Assembly (NCBI GenBank): GCA_947377275.1
Contig: CANCFV010000008.1
Coordinates: forward strand, 1-63,882
Source of the DNA: Burkholderiales bacterium
GTDB taxonomy: Bacteria > Pseudomonadota > Gammaproteobacteria > Burkholderiales > Burkholderiaceae_C
Direction of reading: 5' to 3'
DNA length: 63,882 nt
Numbering within the stretch: position 1 is the first letter of the stretch; the number at the start of each line of letters is the position of its first letter. This document shows, piece by piece, positions 1-8,401 of this stretch. The notes below the pieces were generated by a model. That model was not told the DNA's origin and ran no database searches. It saw nothing but the letters and a program-made list of their open reading frames with translations. Both the position numbers and the translations under genes were made by a program.

Positions 1-1215
1 GGCCACGGCATGCTCAAGGTCTGGATGAGCCACGGCGACAAGGTCACCAAGCTGCCCGAGGGCTTCAAGCTGATGGCCTCGACGCCTTCGTGCCCCATCG
101 CTGGCATGGCCAATGAAGAGAAGGGCTACTACGCCGTTCAGTTCCACCCCGAGGTCACGCACACCGTGCAAGGCCACGCCATGCTGACGCGTTTTGTGCG
201 CGACATCGCGGGCTGCGCAGGTGACTGGATCATGGGCAACTACATCGAAGAAGCCGTTGCCAAGATCCGCGAACAGGTGGGTGACGAAGAGGTCATCTTG
301 GGCCTGTCGGGCGGTGTCGACTCGTCGGTGGCCGCAGCGCTGATTCACCGCGCCATTGGCGATCAACTCACTTGCGTCTTTGTGGACCACGGCTTGTTGC
401 GCCTCAATGAAGGCGCCATGGTGATGGACATGTTCGCCGGTCGTTTGCACGCCAAGGTCATCCACGTGCAGGCGCAAGAGCAGTTCATGGGCCACCTCAA
501 GGGCGTGACCGACCCTGAGCAAAAGCGCAAGATCATTGGGCGCGAGTTTGTGGAGGTGTTCCAGGCTGAAGCCAACAAGCTCAAGGGTGAAGGCAACAAG
601 GGCGCTAAGTGGCTGGCCCAAGGCACCATTTACCCTGACGTGGTTGAGTCGGGCGGCACGGCTTCCAAGAAGGCCACGATCAAGAGCCACCACAACGTGG
701 GCGGCCTGCCGGCCACACTGGGCCTCAAGTTGCTTGAGCCCCTGCGCGAGCTGTTCAAAGACGAAGTGCGCGAGCTGGGCGTGGCCCTGGGTCTGCCAGC
801 TGACATGGTTTACCGTCACCCCTTCCCAGGCCCAGGTCTGGGCGTGCGCGTGCTGGGTGAGGTCAAGCCTGAATTCGTGTCCTTGCTGCAGCGTGCCGAC
901 CACATCTTCATCGAAGAGCTGCGCAAGACCATTGACCCGGCCTCGGGCAAGAGCTGGTACGACCTCACCAGCCAAGCCTTCACCGTGTTTTTGCCTGTCA
1001 AGAGCGTGGGCGTGATGGGCGACGGTCGTACCTACGAGTACGTTGTGTCCTTGCGCGCCGTTGAGACCAGCGACTTCATGACCGCAGATTCAGCCGAGCT
1101 GCCCTACAGCCTGCTCAAGAAGGTGTCGAGCCGCATCATCAACGAGGTGCGCGGCATCAACCGCGTGGCTTATGACGTGTCGAGCAAGCCGCCTGCGACG
1201 ATTGAGTGGGAGTGA
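1..1215 (+). CDS. guaA: GMP synthase (glutamine-hydrolysing), 3' part
   Basis: Converts XMP, ATP and glutamine to GMP, the last step of guanine nucleotide synthesis in the cytosol. The frame is open from base 1, so the gene begins left of the window. About 404 codons are present of a usual 520-540, and the amidotransferase part carrying the catalytic Cys is missing. The His-Glu of the amidotransferase triad is visible as QFHPEV. The ATP-pyrophosphatase P-loop [10 protein letters not shown] follows, and the C-terminal dimerisation domain ends in the family-typical PPATIEWE. A strong terminator lies 46 bp downstream. The identification is certain. Confidence 0.98.
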   Translation, partial: GHGMLKVWMSHGDKVTKLPEGFKLMASTPSCPIAGMANEEKGYYAVQFHPEVTHTVQGHAMLTRFVRDIAGCAGDWIMGNYIEEAVAKIREQVGDEEVILGLSGGVDSSVAAALIHRAIGDQLTCVFVDHGLLRLNEGAMVMDMFAGRLHAKVIHVQAQEQFMGHLKGVTDPEQKRKIIGREFVEVFQAEANKLKGEGNKGAKWLAQGTIYPDVVESGGTASKKATIKSHHNVGGLPATLGLKLLEPLRELFKDEVRELGVALGLPADMVYRHPFPGPGLGVRVLGEVKPEFVSLLQRADHIFIEELRKTIDPASGKSWYDLTSQAFTVFLPVKSVGVMGDGRTYEYVVSLRAVETSDFMTADSAELPYSLLKKVSSRIINEVRGINRVAYDVSSKPPATIEWE

Positions 1216-1261
1216 TTTGAGGGCGCTTCACAGCGTCCCAGACCATCTCATGAATGCATTG

Positions 1262-1288
1262 AAGCCCTTGGTTCTCAAGGGCTTTTTT
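1262..1288 (+). terminator. Rho-independent terminator after guaA
   Basis: A 9-bp stem AAGCCCTTG / CAAGGGCTT with a 5-base loop (GTTCT) runs into a T-rich tract (TTTTTTGTTT). It sits just after the guaA stop codon. The stem, loop and T-tract are read directly; no folding energy was computed. Confidence 0.9.
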
Positions 1289-1489
1289 GTTTCTGACGCC
1301 CCATAAGGTTTCGTGCCATCCCGACTTTTTTTGTCGGCACGGAAGACGGTTGAGTGTTTGAATCAATTGATCTTTGATTACTTAGCGTCTTGATGCTCTG
1401 ACGGTAAGCGAGGCAAGCTACGAGAGGCGGTGACGAGCCACAAGACCATGCCGCCGTGCGGCGCAGGGACCTTGAGCAGGTCTGCCTGA

Positions 1490-3004
1490 TCAGCTTGTGC
1501 CGCGGTCACGAGCCCTGTTGCAATGGCTGTTGATGACGCCTGCCAGCGTTTTGAATGACGGGGCAACGGCCTCAGGTTTAACGCAGGCATAGCCCAACAG
1601 CAGCCCTTTGGGCGCTGTGGCAGGTTGAGCGTGGTAGCCGCTGAGTGGGCGAACCGCGACGCCTGCTGCCAGTGCATCCCGTGCCAGGGCCACGTCGTCG
1701 ACCGTGTCAGGCAAGCGCAGCACAAGGTGCAGGCCAGCGTTGCCGCCGAGCACCGCCATGGTGTCTCCGAAGTGCTGGGAGATGGCATCTTGCAAGGCCT
1801 GCCTGCGCAGGCTGTAGAGCCCACGCATGCGGCGGATGTGCGCACCCAGATGCCCTTGCGCTATGAAGTCGGCCAGCACCGCCTGCTGCCAAGCTTGTCC
1901 TTCGCGGTAGAGCGCGGCAGAGCCCGCCGCAAAACTTGCAGCCAGCGCGGGCGGTGCGACGATGTAACCAACGCGCAGCCCAGGAAAAAGCACCTTGCTG
2001 AAACTGCCCACATAGATGACCCGGCCGTGCTCGTCCAGGCTCTGAAGGCAGGGCAGAGGGCGAGTGCCATAGCGGAACTCGCTGTCGTAGTCATCCTCGA
2101 TCACCCAGCCCTTGTGCTCTACAGCCAGCGCCAACAGCGCTTGCCGCCGGGCCAGGCTCATCACCATGCCCAAAGGGTACTGGTGCGATGGTGTGACCAG
2201 GGCGATCTTGGGAGGCGCCATGGCGCCTTTGCTTTGCCAGGAGAGGCCCTCATCGTCCACTGGGATGGGGACGATCTCTGCGCCCAGAGATGACAGCGTG
2301 CTTCGCAGCCCCCAATAGCAGGGGTCTTCGAGCCAGACACGGTCACCGGGCGAGGCCAGCAGACGCAGCGTCAGGTCAATGGACTGGTGGCTGCCTGTGG
2401 TGACGATGACCTGCTCTGGCTCACACTGAACCGAACGCGCTTCTCGCAAGTGCGCCGCAATGGCTGCACGAAGGGCAGGCAGTCCACCTCCGGGTGCGTA
2501 GCTGAGGTGCTCGGGCACGGCCTTGCGCCAGTAGCGATTGTGCAAGCGCGTCCAGATGCGGGCGGGAAACTCCGTCACATCGGGCACGCCCGGCATGAAG
2601 GCACCCCATTGCCTGGGGGCCACGCTGCTGGCCGCCAGCAGTTCGCTGCCTCGCGCAGACAAGTCCCCGCTGACCTTGCTCATTGCCACAGCGCTCCCGC
2701 CGGCGTCTCGGCCCGGCGCGGGCACCATCTCGTCAGCAGAGAGATCGGCGACCACCGTCCCGCTGCCCCTCACGCTGTGCAGGCAACCCTCTACCGCCAG
2801 TTGCTCGTAGGCATCAATCACGGTGTTGCGGGCGATTCCCAGCTCAGTGGCCAGCAGTCGACTGGAGGGCAGTCGTGTGCCCGCAGGGAGCTCGCCACTG
2901 ATCACGGCCTGCCGAAGCAGGCGTTGGAGCTGTCGGTAGACGTGCTCGTCGCTGTTGCGATCAAGATGTTGTTGCAGCCAGTCGGTCAGCGCGGCACTTC
3001 TCAT
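1490..3004 (-). CDS. MocR/GabR-family transcriptional regulator (wHTH-aminotransferase fusion)
   Basis: 504 aa. Residues 1-75 form a GntR-type winged helix, with the pattern HVYRQLQRLLRQAVISGELP followed by TRLPSSRLLATELGIARNTV. A fold-type I aminotransferase-like domain fills residues about 115-495. The PLP-binding lysine is Lys337 in VGSFSKVLFPGLR, so a PLP-sensing role is expected. MocR proteins such as GabR activate the divergent GABA genes when GABA forms an adduct with PLP. This gene is divergent from gabT-gabD with 197 bp between starts, which strongly suggests GabR-like control of those genes. PdxR is the other common member of the family, but no pdx genes are adjacent. Confidence 0.88.
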   Translation of the reverse strand: MRSAALTDWLQQHLDRNSDEHVYRQLQRLLRQAVISGELPAGTRLPSSRLLATELGIARNTVIDAYEQLAVEGCLHSVRGSGTVVADLSADEMVPAPGRDAGGSAVAMSKVSGDLSARGSELLAASSVAPRQWGAFMPGVPDVTEFPARIWTRLHNRYWRKAVPEHLSYAPGGGLPALRAAIAAHLREARSVQCEPEQVIVTTGSHQSIDLTLRLLASPGDRVWLEDPCYWGLRSTLSSLGAEIVPIPVDDEGLSWQSKGAMAPPKIALVTPSHQYPLGMVMSLARRQALLALAVEHKGWVIEDDYDSEFRYGTRPLPCLQSLDEHGRVIYVGSFSKVLFPGLRVGYIVAPPALAASFAAGSAALYREGQAWQQAVLADFIAQGHLGAHIRRMRGLYSLRRQALQDAISQHFGDTMAVLGGNAGLHLVLRLPDTVDDVALARDALAAGVAVRPLSGYHAQPATAPKGLLLGYACVKPEAVAPSFKTLAGVINSHCNRARDRGTS

Positions 3005-3026
3005 ACAGTTTGGGATTGCTTCGAAA

Positions 3027-3048
3027 ATGGTTCCCTCAAATTTACCAT
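3027..3048. promoter_or_regulatory. Possible operator between the MocR gene and gabT
   Basis: Inverted repeat ATGGT-N12-ACCAT in an AT-rich patch 23 bp upstream of the MocR-type start codon and about 155 bp before gabT. Regulators of the GabR class bind repeated GGT/ACC-type half sites in such intergenic regions. The assignment is inferred from position and symmetry only. Confidence 0.35.
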
Positions 3049-3201
3049 AGTGGATCTTTTGGGTGGTGCCAGATGTGAATATGCTGAGCGCTCATGTCAT
3101 CGCCCCGAGGCTCCGCTCGAGGCGCCGCCGGTGGTTGCTGGCGGCGGCCATCCTCTGAGTGGCCGAGTGCGCGTCACCTTCATTTCTAGCCCGGTTTCAT
3201 C

Positions 3202-4521
3202 ATGTCTGCTGCACCCGAATTTTCCCTTGATCCCGCCTTCGCCAACGGCCATAACGCAGATTGGCAGCTTCGCAAGAACGCCGCTACACCGCGTGGTGTG
3301 GCGGTGGGCAACAGCTTCTACGCCGCCAAAGCCCTGAACGCAGAACTGTGGGATGTGGAGGGGCGGCGCTACATTGATTTTGGCAGCGGCATCGCGGTGC
3401 TCAACACCGGGCACCGCCACCCCAAGGTCACCGCGGCCGTGCGAGCGCAACTCGACCTCTTCACGCATACCGCTTACCAGGTGGTGCCCTATCCCTCTTA
3501 CGTGGCCCTCGCTGAGGAATTGAACCGCCGCACGCCGGGCACGCACGCAAAGAAGACCACCTTCTTCACCACGGGCGCAGAAGCGGTTGAGAACGCCATC
3601 AAGATCGCCCGGGCCTTCACTGGTCGCAGCGGTGTGATCGGCTTCAGCGGCGGCTTCCATGGCCGCACGTTCATGGGCATGGCGCTCACGGGCAAGGTGG
3701 TGCCCTACAAGCGGGGCTTTGGTCCTTTTCCTGGGGAGGTTTACCACGCGCCATTCCCCAATGAATTGCATGGCGTGAGCGTGCAAGACGCCCTGGATGC
3801 TGTGCACGCCTTGTTCAAGTCGGACATCGATCCAGCCCGTGTTGCGGCATTCATCTACGAGCCTGTGCAAGGCGAGGGGGGCTTCAATGTGGCACCCGTT
3901 GAGTTCATCGAGGGGCTGCGCCAGATCGCTGACGAGCACGGCATTTTGCTGATCGCCGATGAAATTCAGACCGGCTTCGCCCGCACGGGCAAGTTGTTCG
4001 CCACACACCACCACGGCGTGATGGTTGACCTGATCACGTTCGCTAAAAGCCTGGCGGGCGGCTTGCCACTGTCAGGTGTGACCGGCCGAGCCGACGTGAT
4101 GGACGCTGCCGAACCGGGCGGCCTGGGTGGCACCTACGCAGGCAACCCCTTGGCCGTGGCTGCGGCCCATGCCGTGCTTGAAGCCATCGACAGTGAAGGG
4201 CTCGAGGACCGAGCGGTGGTCTTGGGCGACCGCTTGAAAAGCCGACTCCATGACCTGAAGTCAGATGTGAAGCAGATTGTCGACGTGCGTGGCCCTGGTT
4301 CCATGGTGGCCGTCGAGTTCGCCGATCCTGAAACGGGCCACCCGGATGCTGCCTACGCCAAGCGGGTGCAGACAGAGGCTCTTTCGCGCGGCTTGCTCTT
4401 GTTGCTCTGCGGCGTCTACGGCAATGTGATCCGTTTTCTGCACCCGCTGACCACGGAAGACGCCGTCTTCAATGAGGGATTGGACATCTTGGAAGCCGCG
4501 CTGTTTGCGGCCCGCGTCTGA
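3202..4521 (+). CDS. gabT: 4-aminobutyrate aminotransferase
   Basis: 439 aa class III PLP aminotransferase, close to the usual 420-430. It transfers the amino group of GABA to 2-oxoglutarate, giving succinate semialdehyde and glutamate. The cofactor lysine is Lys282 in TFAKSLAGGLPLSG, preceded by the aspartate motif LLIADEIQTGFARTG. The glycine-rich FSGGFHGRTFMGMALTGK and the C-terminal GNVIRFLHPLT segments are typical of GabT/PuuE. It is followed 44 bp later by gabD, so the two form an operon. It also serves as the aminotransferase step for the putrescine pathway encoded opposite. Confidence 0.95.
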   Translation: MSAAPEFSLDPAFANGHNADWQLRKNAATPRGVAVGNSFYAAKALNAELWDVEGRRYIDFGSGIAVLNTGHRHPKVTAAVRAQLDLFTHTAYQVVPYPSYVALAEELNRRTPGTHAKKTTFFTTGAEAVENAIKIARAFTGRSGVIGFSGGFHGRTFMGMALTGKVVPYKRGFGPFPGEVYHAPFPNELHGVSVQDALDAVHALFKSDIDPARVAAFIYEPVQGEGGFNVAPVEFIEGLRQIADEHGILLIADEIQTGFARTGKLFATHHHGVMVDLITFAKSLAGGLPLSGVTGRADVMDAAEPGGLGGTYAGNPLAVAAAHAVLEAIDSEGLEDRAVVLGDRLKSRLHDLKSDVKQIVDVRGPGSMVAVEFADPETGHPDAAYAKRVQTEALSRGLLLLLCGVYGNVIRFLHPLTTEDAVFNEGLDILEAALFAARV

Positions 4522-4565
4522 GTTCCCCCAGCCAACTTCACTCCGACACGACACCGGATCGAACC

Positions 4566-6020
4566 ATGAGCTTTTTGCAAGACCCCCATCTGTTGCGCCA
4601 ACAGGCCTACCTCGACGGCCGCTGGACCGATGCCGACAACGGCGAAACCCTGCCTGTGACCAACCCGGCCACGGGGGATGTGCTGGGCAGCGTGCCCCTG
4701 ATGGGCGCTGCAGAAACCGAGCGTGCCATCTCTGCCGCCAACGCCGCCTGGCCTGCCTGGCGCGCCCTGACGGCCAAGGCCCGTGGTGCGTTGCTGCAAA
4801 AGTGGTTGCAGCTCATCCAGGCTCACGCGGAAGATCTGGCCCTGCTGATGACCCTGGAGCAGGGCAAGCCCCTGGCGGAGGCTCGCGGAGAGGTTGCTTA
4901 CGCGGCCTCCTTCATCGAGTGGTTTGCCGAAGAGGGCAAGCGCCTGTATGGCGAGACCATCCCCAGCCCGCTTGCCGACCGCAAGCTGCTGGTGCTGCGA
5001 GAGCCCATTGGCGTTTGTGCCGCGATCACGCCGTGGAACTTCCCACTGGCCATGATTACTCGCAAGGTGGCGCCGGCACTGAGTGCAGGCTGTCCCATCA
5101 TCGTCAAGCCGGCCGAGTCCACGCCTTTTTCTGCCTTGGCGCTGGCTGCACTGGCAGAGCGAGCCGGCATCCCTGCAGGCGTTTTGCAGGTGATCACAGG
5201 TGACGCGCGAGCCATTGGCGGCGTGCTCACCGCCAGCCCCGTGGTCCGCAAGCTGAGCTTCACGGGCTCGACCGAAGTGGGCCGCCTGCTGTATGCCCAG
5301 TCTGCGCAGACGGTCAAGAAGTTGTCGCTGGAGTTGGGGGGCAATGCGCCCTTCATCGTCTTTGACGATGCTGACCTGGATGCCGCCGTGCAGGGCGCCA
5401 TCGTCTCAAAGTTTCGCAACGCAGGGCAGACCTGTGTGTGCGCCAACCGCCTGTATGTGCACGACAAGGTGTACGACGCCTTTGCCGACAAGCTGGTGAA
5501 GGCCGTGGCCGAGTTGCGCGTGGGCGATGGCCGCGAGGCGGGTGTCACCCAAGGGCCGTTGATCGACCGCGCAGCCCTCGCGAAGGTAGAAGACCACATC
5601 GACAATGCCGTGAGCTTGGGCGCTCGCGTGCTGCTGGGTGGGCGCCGCTCCGATTTGGGTGGAACCTTCTTTGAGCCGACCGTTTTGGCAGACGTGCCAG
5701 CTCACGCCAAGGTGGCCAAAGAAGAGACCTTTGGTCCGCTGGCACCGTTGTTCCGCTTTCACTCGGAAGAGGAAGCGGTGCGTCTGGCCAATGACACCGA
5801 GTTCGGTCTGGCCAGTTATTTCTTCAGTCGTGACGTGGGCCGCATCTTCCGTGTGGCCGAGGCCCTGGAGTGCGGCATGGTGGGCGTCAACACAGGGCTG
5901 ATCTCCAACGAGGTCGCGCCTTTTGGCGGCGTCAAGCAGTCTGGTTTGGGCCGCGAGGGTTCACGCCATGGCATCGAAGACTACCTGGTCACCAAGTACG
6001 TTGCGCTGGCTGGTCTCTGA
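4566..6020 (+). CDS. gabD: Succinate-semialdehyde dehydrogenase [NADP+]
   Basis: 484 aa, standard length for GabD. It oxidises succinate semialdehyde to succinate, feeding the TCA cycle. Visible motifs are the N-terminal QAYLDGRW, the cofactor-binding TPWNFPLAMITRK, the general base Glu256 in LELGGNAPF and the nucleophile Cys290 in NAGQTCVCANR. The double-Cys QTCVCAN and the C-terminal EYLVTKYV-like ending (DYLVTKYVALAGL) are characteristic of GabD among aldehyde dehydrogenases. It is co-directional with gabT and probably cotranscribed with it. Confidence 0.95.
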   Translation: MSFLQDPHLLRQQAYLDGRWTDADNGETLPVTNPATGDVLGSVPLMGAAETERAISAANAAWPAWRALTAKARGALLQKWLQLIQAHAEDLALLMTLEQGKPLAEARGEVAYAASFIEWFAEEGKRLYGETIPSPLADRKLLVLREPIGVCAAITPWNFPLAMITRKVAPALSAGCPIIVKPAESTPFSALALAALAERAGIPAGVLQVITGDARAIGGVLTASPVVRKLSFTGSTEVGRLLYAQSAQTVKKLSLELGGNAPFIVFDDADLDAAVQGAIVSKFRNAGQTCVCANRLYVHDKVYDAFADKLVKAVAELRVGDGREAGVTQGPLIDRAALAKVEDHIDNAVSLGARVLLGGRRSDLGGTFFEPTVLADVPAHAKVAKEETFGPLAPLFRFHSEEEAVRLANDTEFGLASYFFSRDVGRIFRVAEALECGMVGVNTGLISNEVAPFGGVKQSGLGREGSRHGIEDYLVTKYVALAGL

Positions 6021-6113
6021 CTGAGAGGGACGAGGCGCCGTGCGTCATCGCCCTGATGTCCATCTTCGTCTTGGATGAAAGCCTGCGCTGAGCAGGTTCA
6101 GCTGGAGTGCTTT

Positions 6114-6998
6114 GTGAGCCGTTTGAAGGGCGCAGTGTGCGTGCTGCTGTCTGCCACGGGGTTCGGGGTGATGGTGCTGTTCACTCGCACCGCACAACAT
6201 GAGGGTGTGTCACCCACCAGCCTGTTGTTCATGCGCCTGGCGCTGGCGGCACTGGTGCTGTCTGCCATGGCTTGGCAGCAGCAAGCCCCGTGGCCGACCG
6301 GGCGTGCAGCCTGGGTGGCAGCGCTGATGGGCGCCGTTTTCTCTGGCAACGCCTTGGCCTATTTTCATGCGCTCAATCGCGGGGCGGCAGCTTCGGTGCC
6401 GGCTGTGTTTTTTTGCTATCCGGTGTTCGTTGCACTGATCACCAGCATGCTCACTCGCCGGCTGATGAGCGCGCACAGCGCCTTGTGCACCTTGTTGGCG
6501 GTGGGTGGTTGCTGGTTGACGGTGATCCCGTCGCAGGGGAGTGCACCTTTGGCTGGCCCAGCGCTGGCTTTGGCATTGGCTTCGGCGGCCTGCTATGCCG
6601 TGTATGTGATCTTGTCGCGCTCGCTGGGTCAACGCAGCGCCCCCCTGGCTCAGGCTGGCGTCATCACCACCAGTTCGGCTCTTTGCCTGGGGCTGCTGGT
6701 GGCCTGGCAGGGCCTGGACCAGCCGGTGACCTGGCTGGGGTGGGGTTGCGTACTGGCCCTTGCCATCTTCTCCACGGTTGTGTCGATCACGGCCTTCCTG
6801 GCAGGTGCCCGCATCCTTGGCACCACGCATGCGGCTGCCTTGTCTGCGGCCGAGCCAGTGGTCACCGCGCTGACGGCCTGGGCTGCCTTTGACGAGGCCA
6901 TGGCTCCAGTCAGCTGGCTGGGCATGGTCCTGGTGGTGGCCTCTGTGGTGCTGTCGACGTTCCTGCACAAAGAGCGAGCGCAAGAAGTCAAGGATTGA
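6114..6998 (+). CDS. EamA-family (DMT superfamily) transporter
   Basis: About 294 aa with ten hydrophobic segments in two EamA repeats, typical of inner-membrane metabolite exporters. An in-frame ATG lies at 6075, but GTG 6114 has a GGAG six bases upstream and places the first membrane helix right at the N-terminus as usual, so the GTG is preferred. It follows gabD by 93 bp on the same strand. The substrate cannot be read from the sequence; export of an amine or amino acid by-product would fit the location. Confidence 0.82.
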   Translation: MSRLKGAVCVLLSATGFGVMVLFTRTAQHEGVSPTSLLFMRLALAALVLSAMAWQQQAPWPTGRAAWVAALMGAVFSGNALAYFHALNRGAAASVPAVFFCYPVFVALITSMLTRRLMSAHSALCTLLAVGGCWLTVIPSQGSAPLAGPALALALASAACYAVYVILSRSLGQRSAPLAQAGVITTSSALCLGLLVAWQGLDQPVTWLGWGCVLALAIFSTVVSITAFLAGARILGTTHAAALSAAEPVVTALTAWAAFDEAMAPVSWLGMVLVVASVVLSTFLHKERAQEVKD

Positions 6999-7002
6999 GC
7001 CG

Positions 7003-7021
7003 CCGCGCCACGGGGGCGCGG
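7003..7021. terminator. Hairpin between convergent EamA and puuB genes
   Basis: Perfect 7-bp stem CCGCGCC / GGCGCGG with a 5-base loop, in the 33 bp between two convergent stop codons. There is no T-tract, so it may act as a weak or factor-assisted bidirectional terminator. Confidence 0.45.
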
Positions 7022-7031
7022 TGTGCCCTCC

Positions 7032-8381
7032 TCAGACCCCCAGTTTGTCGCGCAGGTCGTAGTACAAGGCGCCCATGGCCGTGAGCGGCACGCGCAGCAT
7101 GCGCCCGCCCGGGAAGGGGTAATGGGGCAGCTTGGCAAAGGCGTCGAAGCGACTGGCCTGACCCTGTATGGCCTCGCTGAGCACGCGACCGATCAAGTGG
7201 GTGAACGTCACGCCATGGCCCGAACAGCCTTGTGAGTAGTAGATGTTGGGCGACAGCTGCCCAACCTCAGGCAAGCGCGTGAGCGTGAGCAGAAAGTTGC
7301 CTGTCCATCCGTAGTCGATCTTCACATCTTTGAGTTCAGGGAAGGTCTTGAGCATCTTGGGGCGGACGATGGATTCGATGTGCGCCGGATCTCGCGCACC
7401 GTAGATCACCCCACCGCCATAAAGGAGCCGGCGGTCTGCCGACAGCCTGAAGTAATCGAGCAGGAAGTTGCAGTCCTCTACGCAGTAATCAGTGGGCAGA
7501 ATTTCGGGGAAGCGCTCGCCCAGAGGCTCGGTGGCAAGCACCTGCGAACCGCAGGGCATGGAGCGTGAAGCCAATGCAGGCTCAAGGTCGCCGATGTAAG
7601 CATTGCAGGCCACCACCACGAACTTGGCGCGAACCTGGCCCTGGGCCGTGTGCACCACCGCGGTGTCTCCACGCTCAATGCGTGTCACCGCAGACAGCTC
7701 GTGTATCACGCCACCGAGTGACTCAAAAGCCGCCGCCTCACCTTGCGCCAAGCGCAGAGGGTGCATGTGGCCGGTGCTGTGGTCGAGCAAGGCCGCCTTG
7801 TAGCGGCGGGTGCCGGTGGCCTGCTCGGTGGCTTTGGCATCCAGAAGCTCCAATTGCTTGTGGCCGTGGCGCTCCCACAGTGCCTTGTGGTGCTCAAGCT
7901 GGCGTGCCTGTTTATCGGTCATCGCCGTGAACATGCCGCCTGGCTTGAACTGGCAATCAATCTGGTGGCGTTCGATCAGCTCTTTGATGATCCTGGCGCC
8001 TTCAAAGGCCATGCTGCCAAGGGCTGAGGCAGCCTCCTTGCCATGACGTGCCTCGATCACGTCGAGGTCGCGCGAATAGCTGTGCACCAGCTGGCCGCCG
8101 TTTCGCCCGGAGGCGCCCCAGCCCACGCGGGCCGACTCCAGCACGATCACTTTGAAGCCAGCGTCGGCCAGGTGCAAGGCCGTGGACAGGCCGGTGTAGC
8201 CGGCACCAACGATGCAAATGTCGGCCTCTACCGCGCCTTGCAAGGGCGGGCGATCATGCTGGGGCAGCCCCGATGCCGCGTAGTAGGAAGGGGCGTGGGT
8301 CTGGCTGCCCGCCTGCCCCAGGCTTCGGCTGGGGCTAGCAGGGGTTTGAAAGAAAATGGCTTCGGTAGTCATGGTGCTCAT
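7032..8381 (-). CDS. puuB: Gamma-glutamylputrescine oxidase-type FAD oxidoreductase
   Basis: 449 aa DAO-family flavoprotein. PuuB oxidises gamma-glutamylputrescine to gamma-glutamyl-aminobutyraldehyde with H2O2 and ammonia released. The Rossmann FAD motif is at residues about 52-80 (DICIVGAGYTGLSTALHLAD), followed by GASGRNGGQLVHSYSRD. Near the C-terminus NIYYSQGCSGHGVTFTHLIG is the conserved flavin-contact loop of the PuuB/OrdL group. It is the last gene of the minus-strand polyamine block, 20 bp after the amidohydrolase gene. A second in-frame ATG at 8372 is possible. Confidence 0.88.
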   Translation of the reverse strand: MSTMTTEAIFFQTPASPSRSLGQAGSQTHAPSYYAASGLPQHDRPPLQGAVEADICIVGAGYTGLSTALHLADAGFKVIVLESARVGWGASGRNGGQLVHSYSRDLDVIEARHGKEAASALGSMAFEGARIIKELIERHQIDCQFKPGGMFTAMTDKQARQLEHHKALWERHGHKQLELLDAKATEQATGTRRYKAALLDHSTGHMHPLRLAQGEAAAFESLGGVIHELSAVTRIERGDTAVVHTAQGQVRAKFVVVACNAYIGDLEPALASRSMPCGSQVLATEPLGERFPEILPTDYCVEDCNFLLDYFRLSADRRLLYGGGVIYGARDPAHIESIVRPKMLKTFPELKDVKIDYGWTGNFLLTLTRLPEVGQLSPNIYYSQGCSGHGVTFTHLIGRVLSEAIQGQASRFDAFAKLPHYPFPGGRMLRVPLTAMGALYYDLRDKLGV

Positions 8382-8401
8382 CCATCTGGTGCAGGTGAGT
8401 G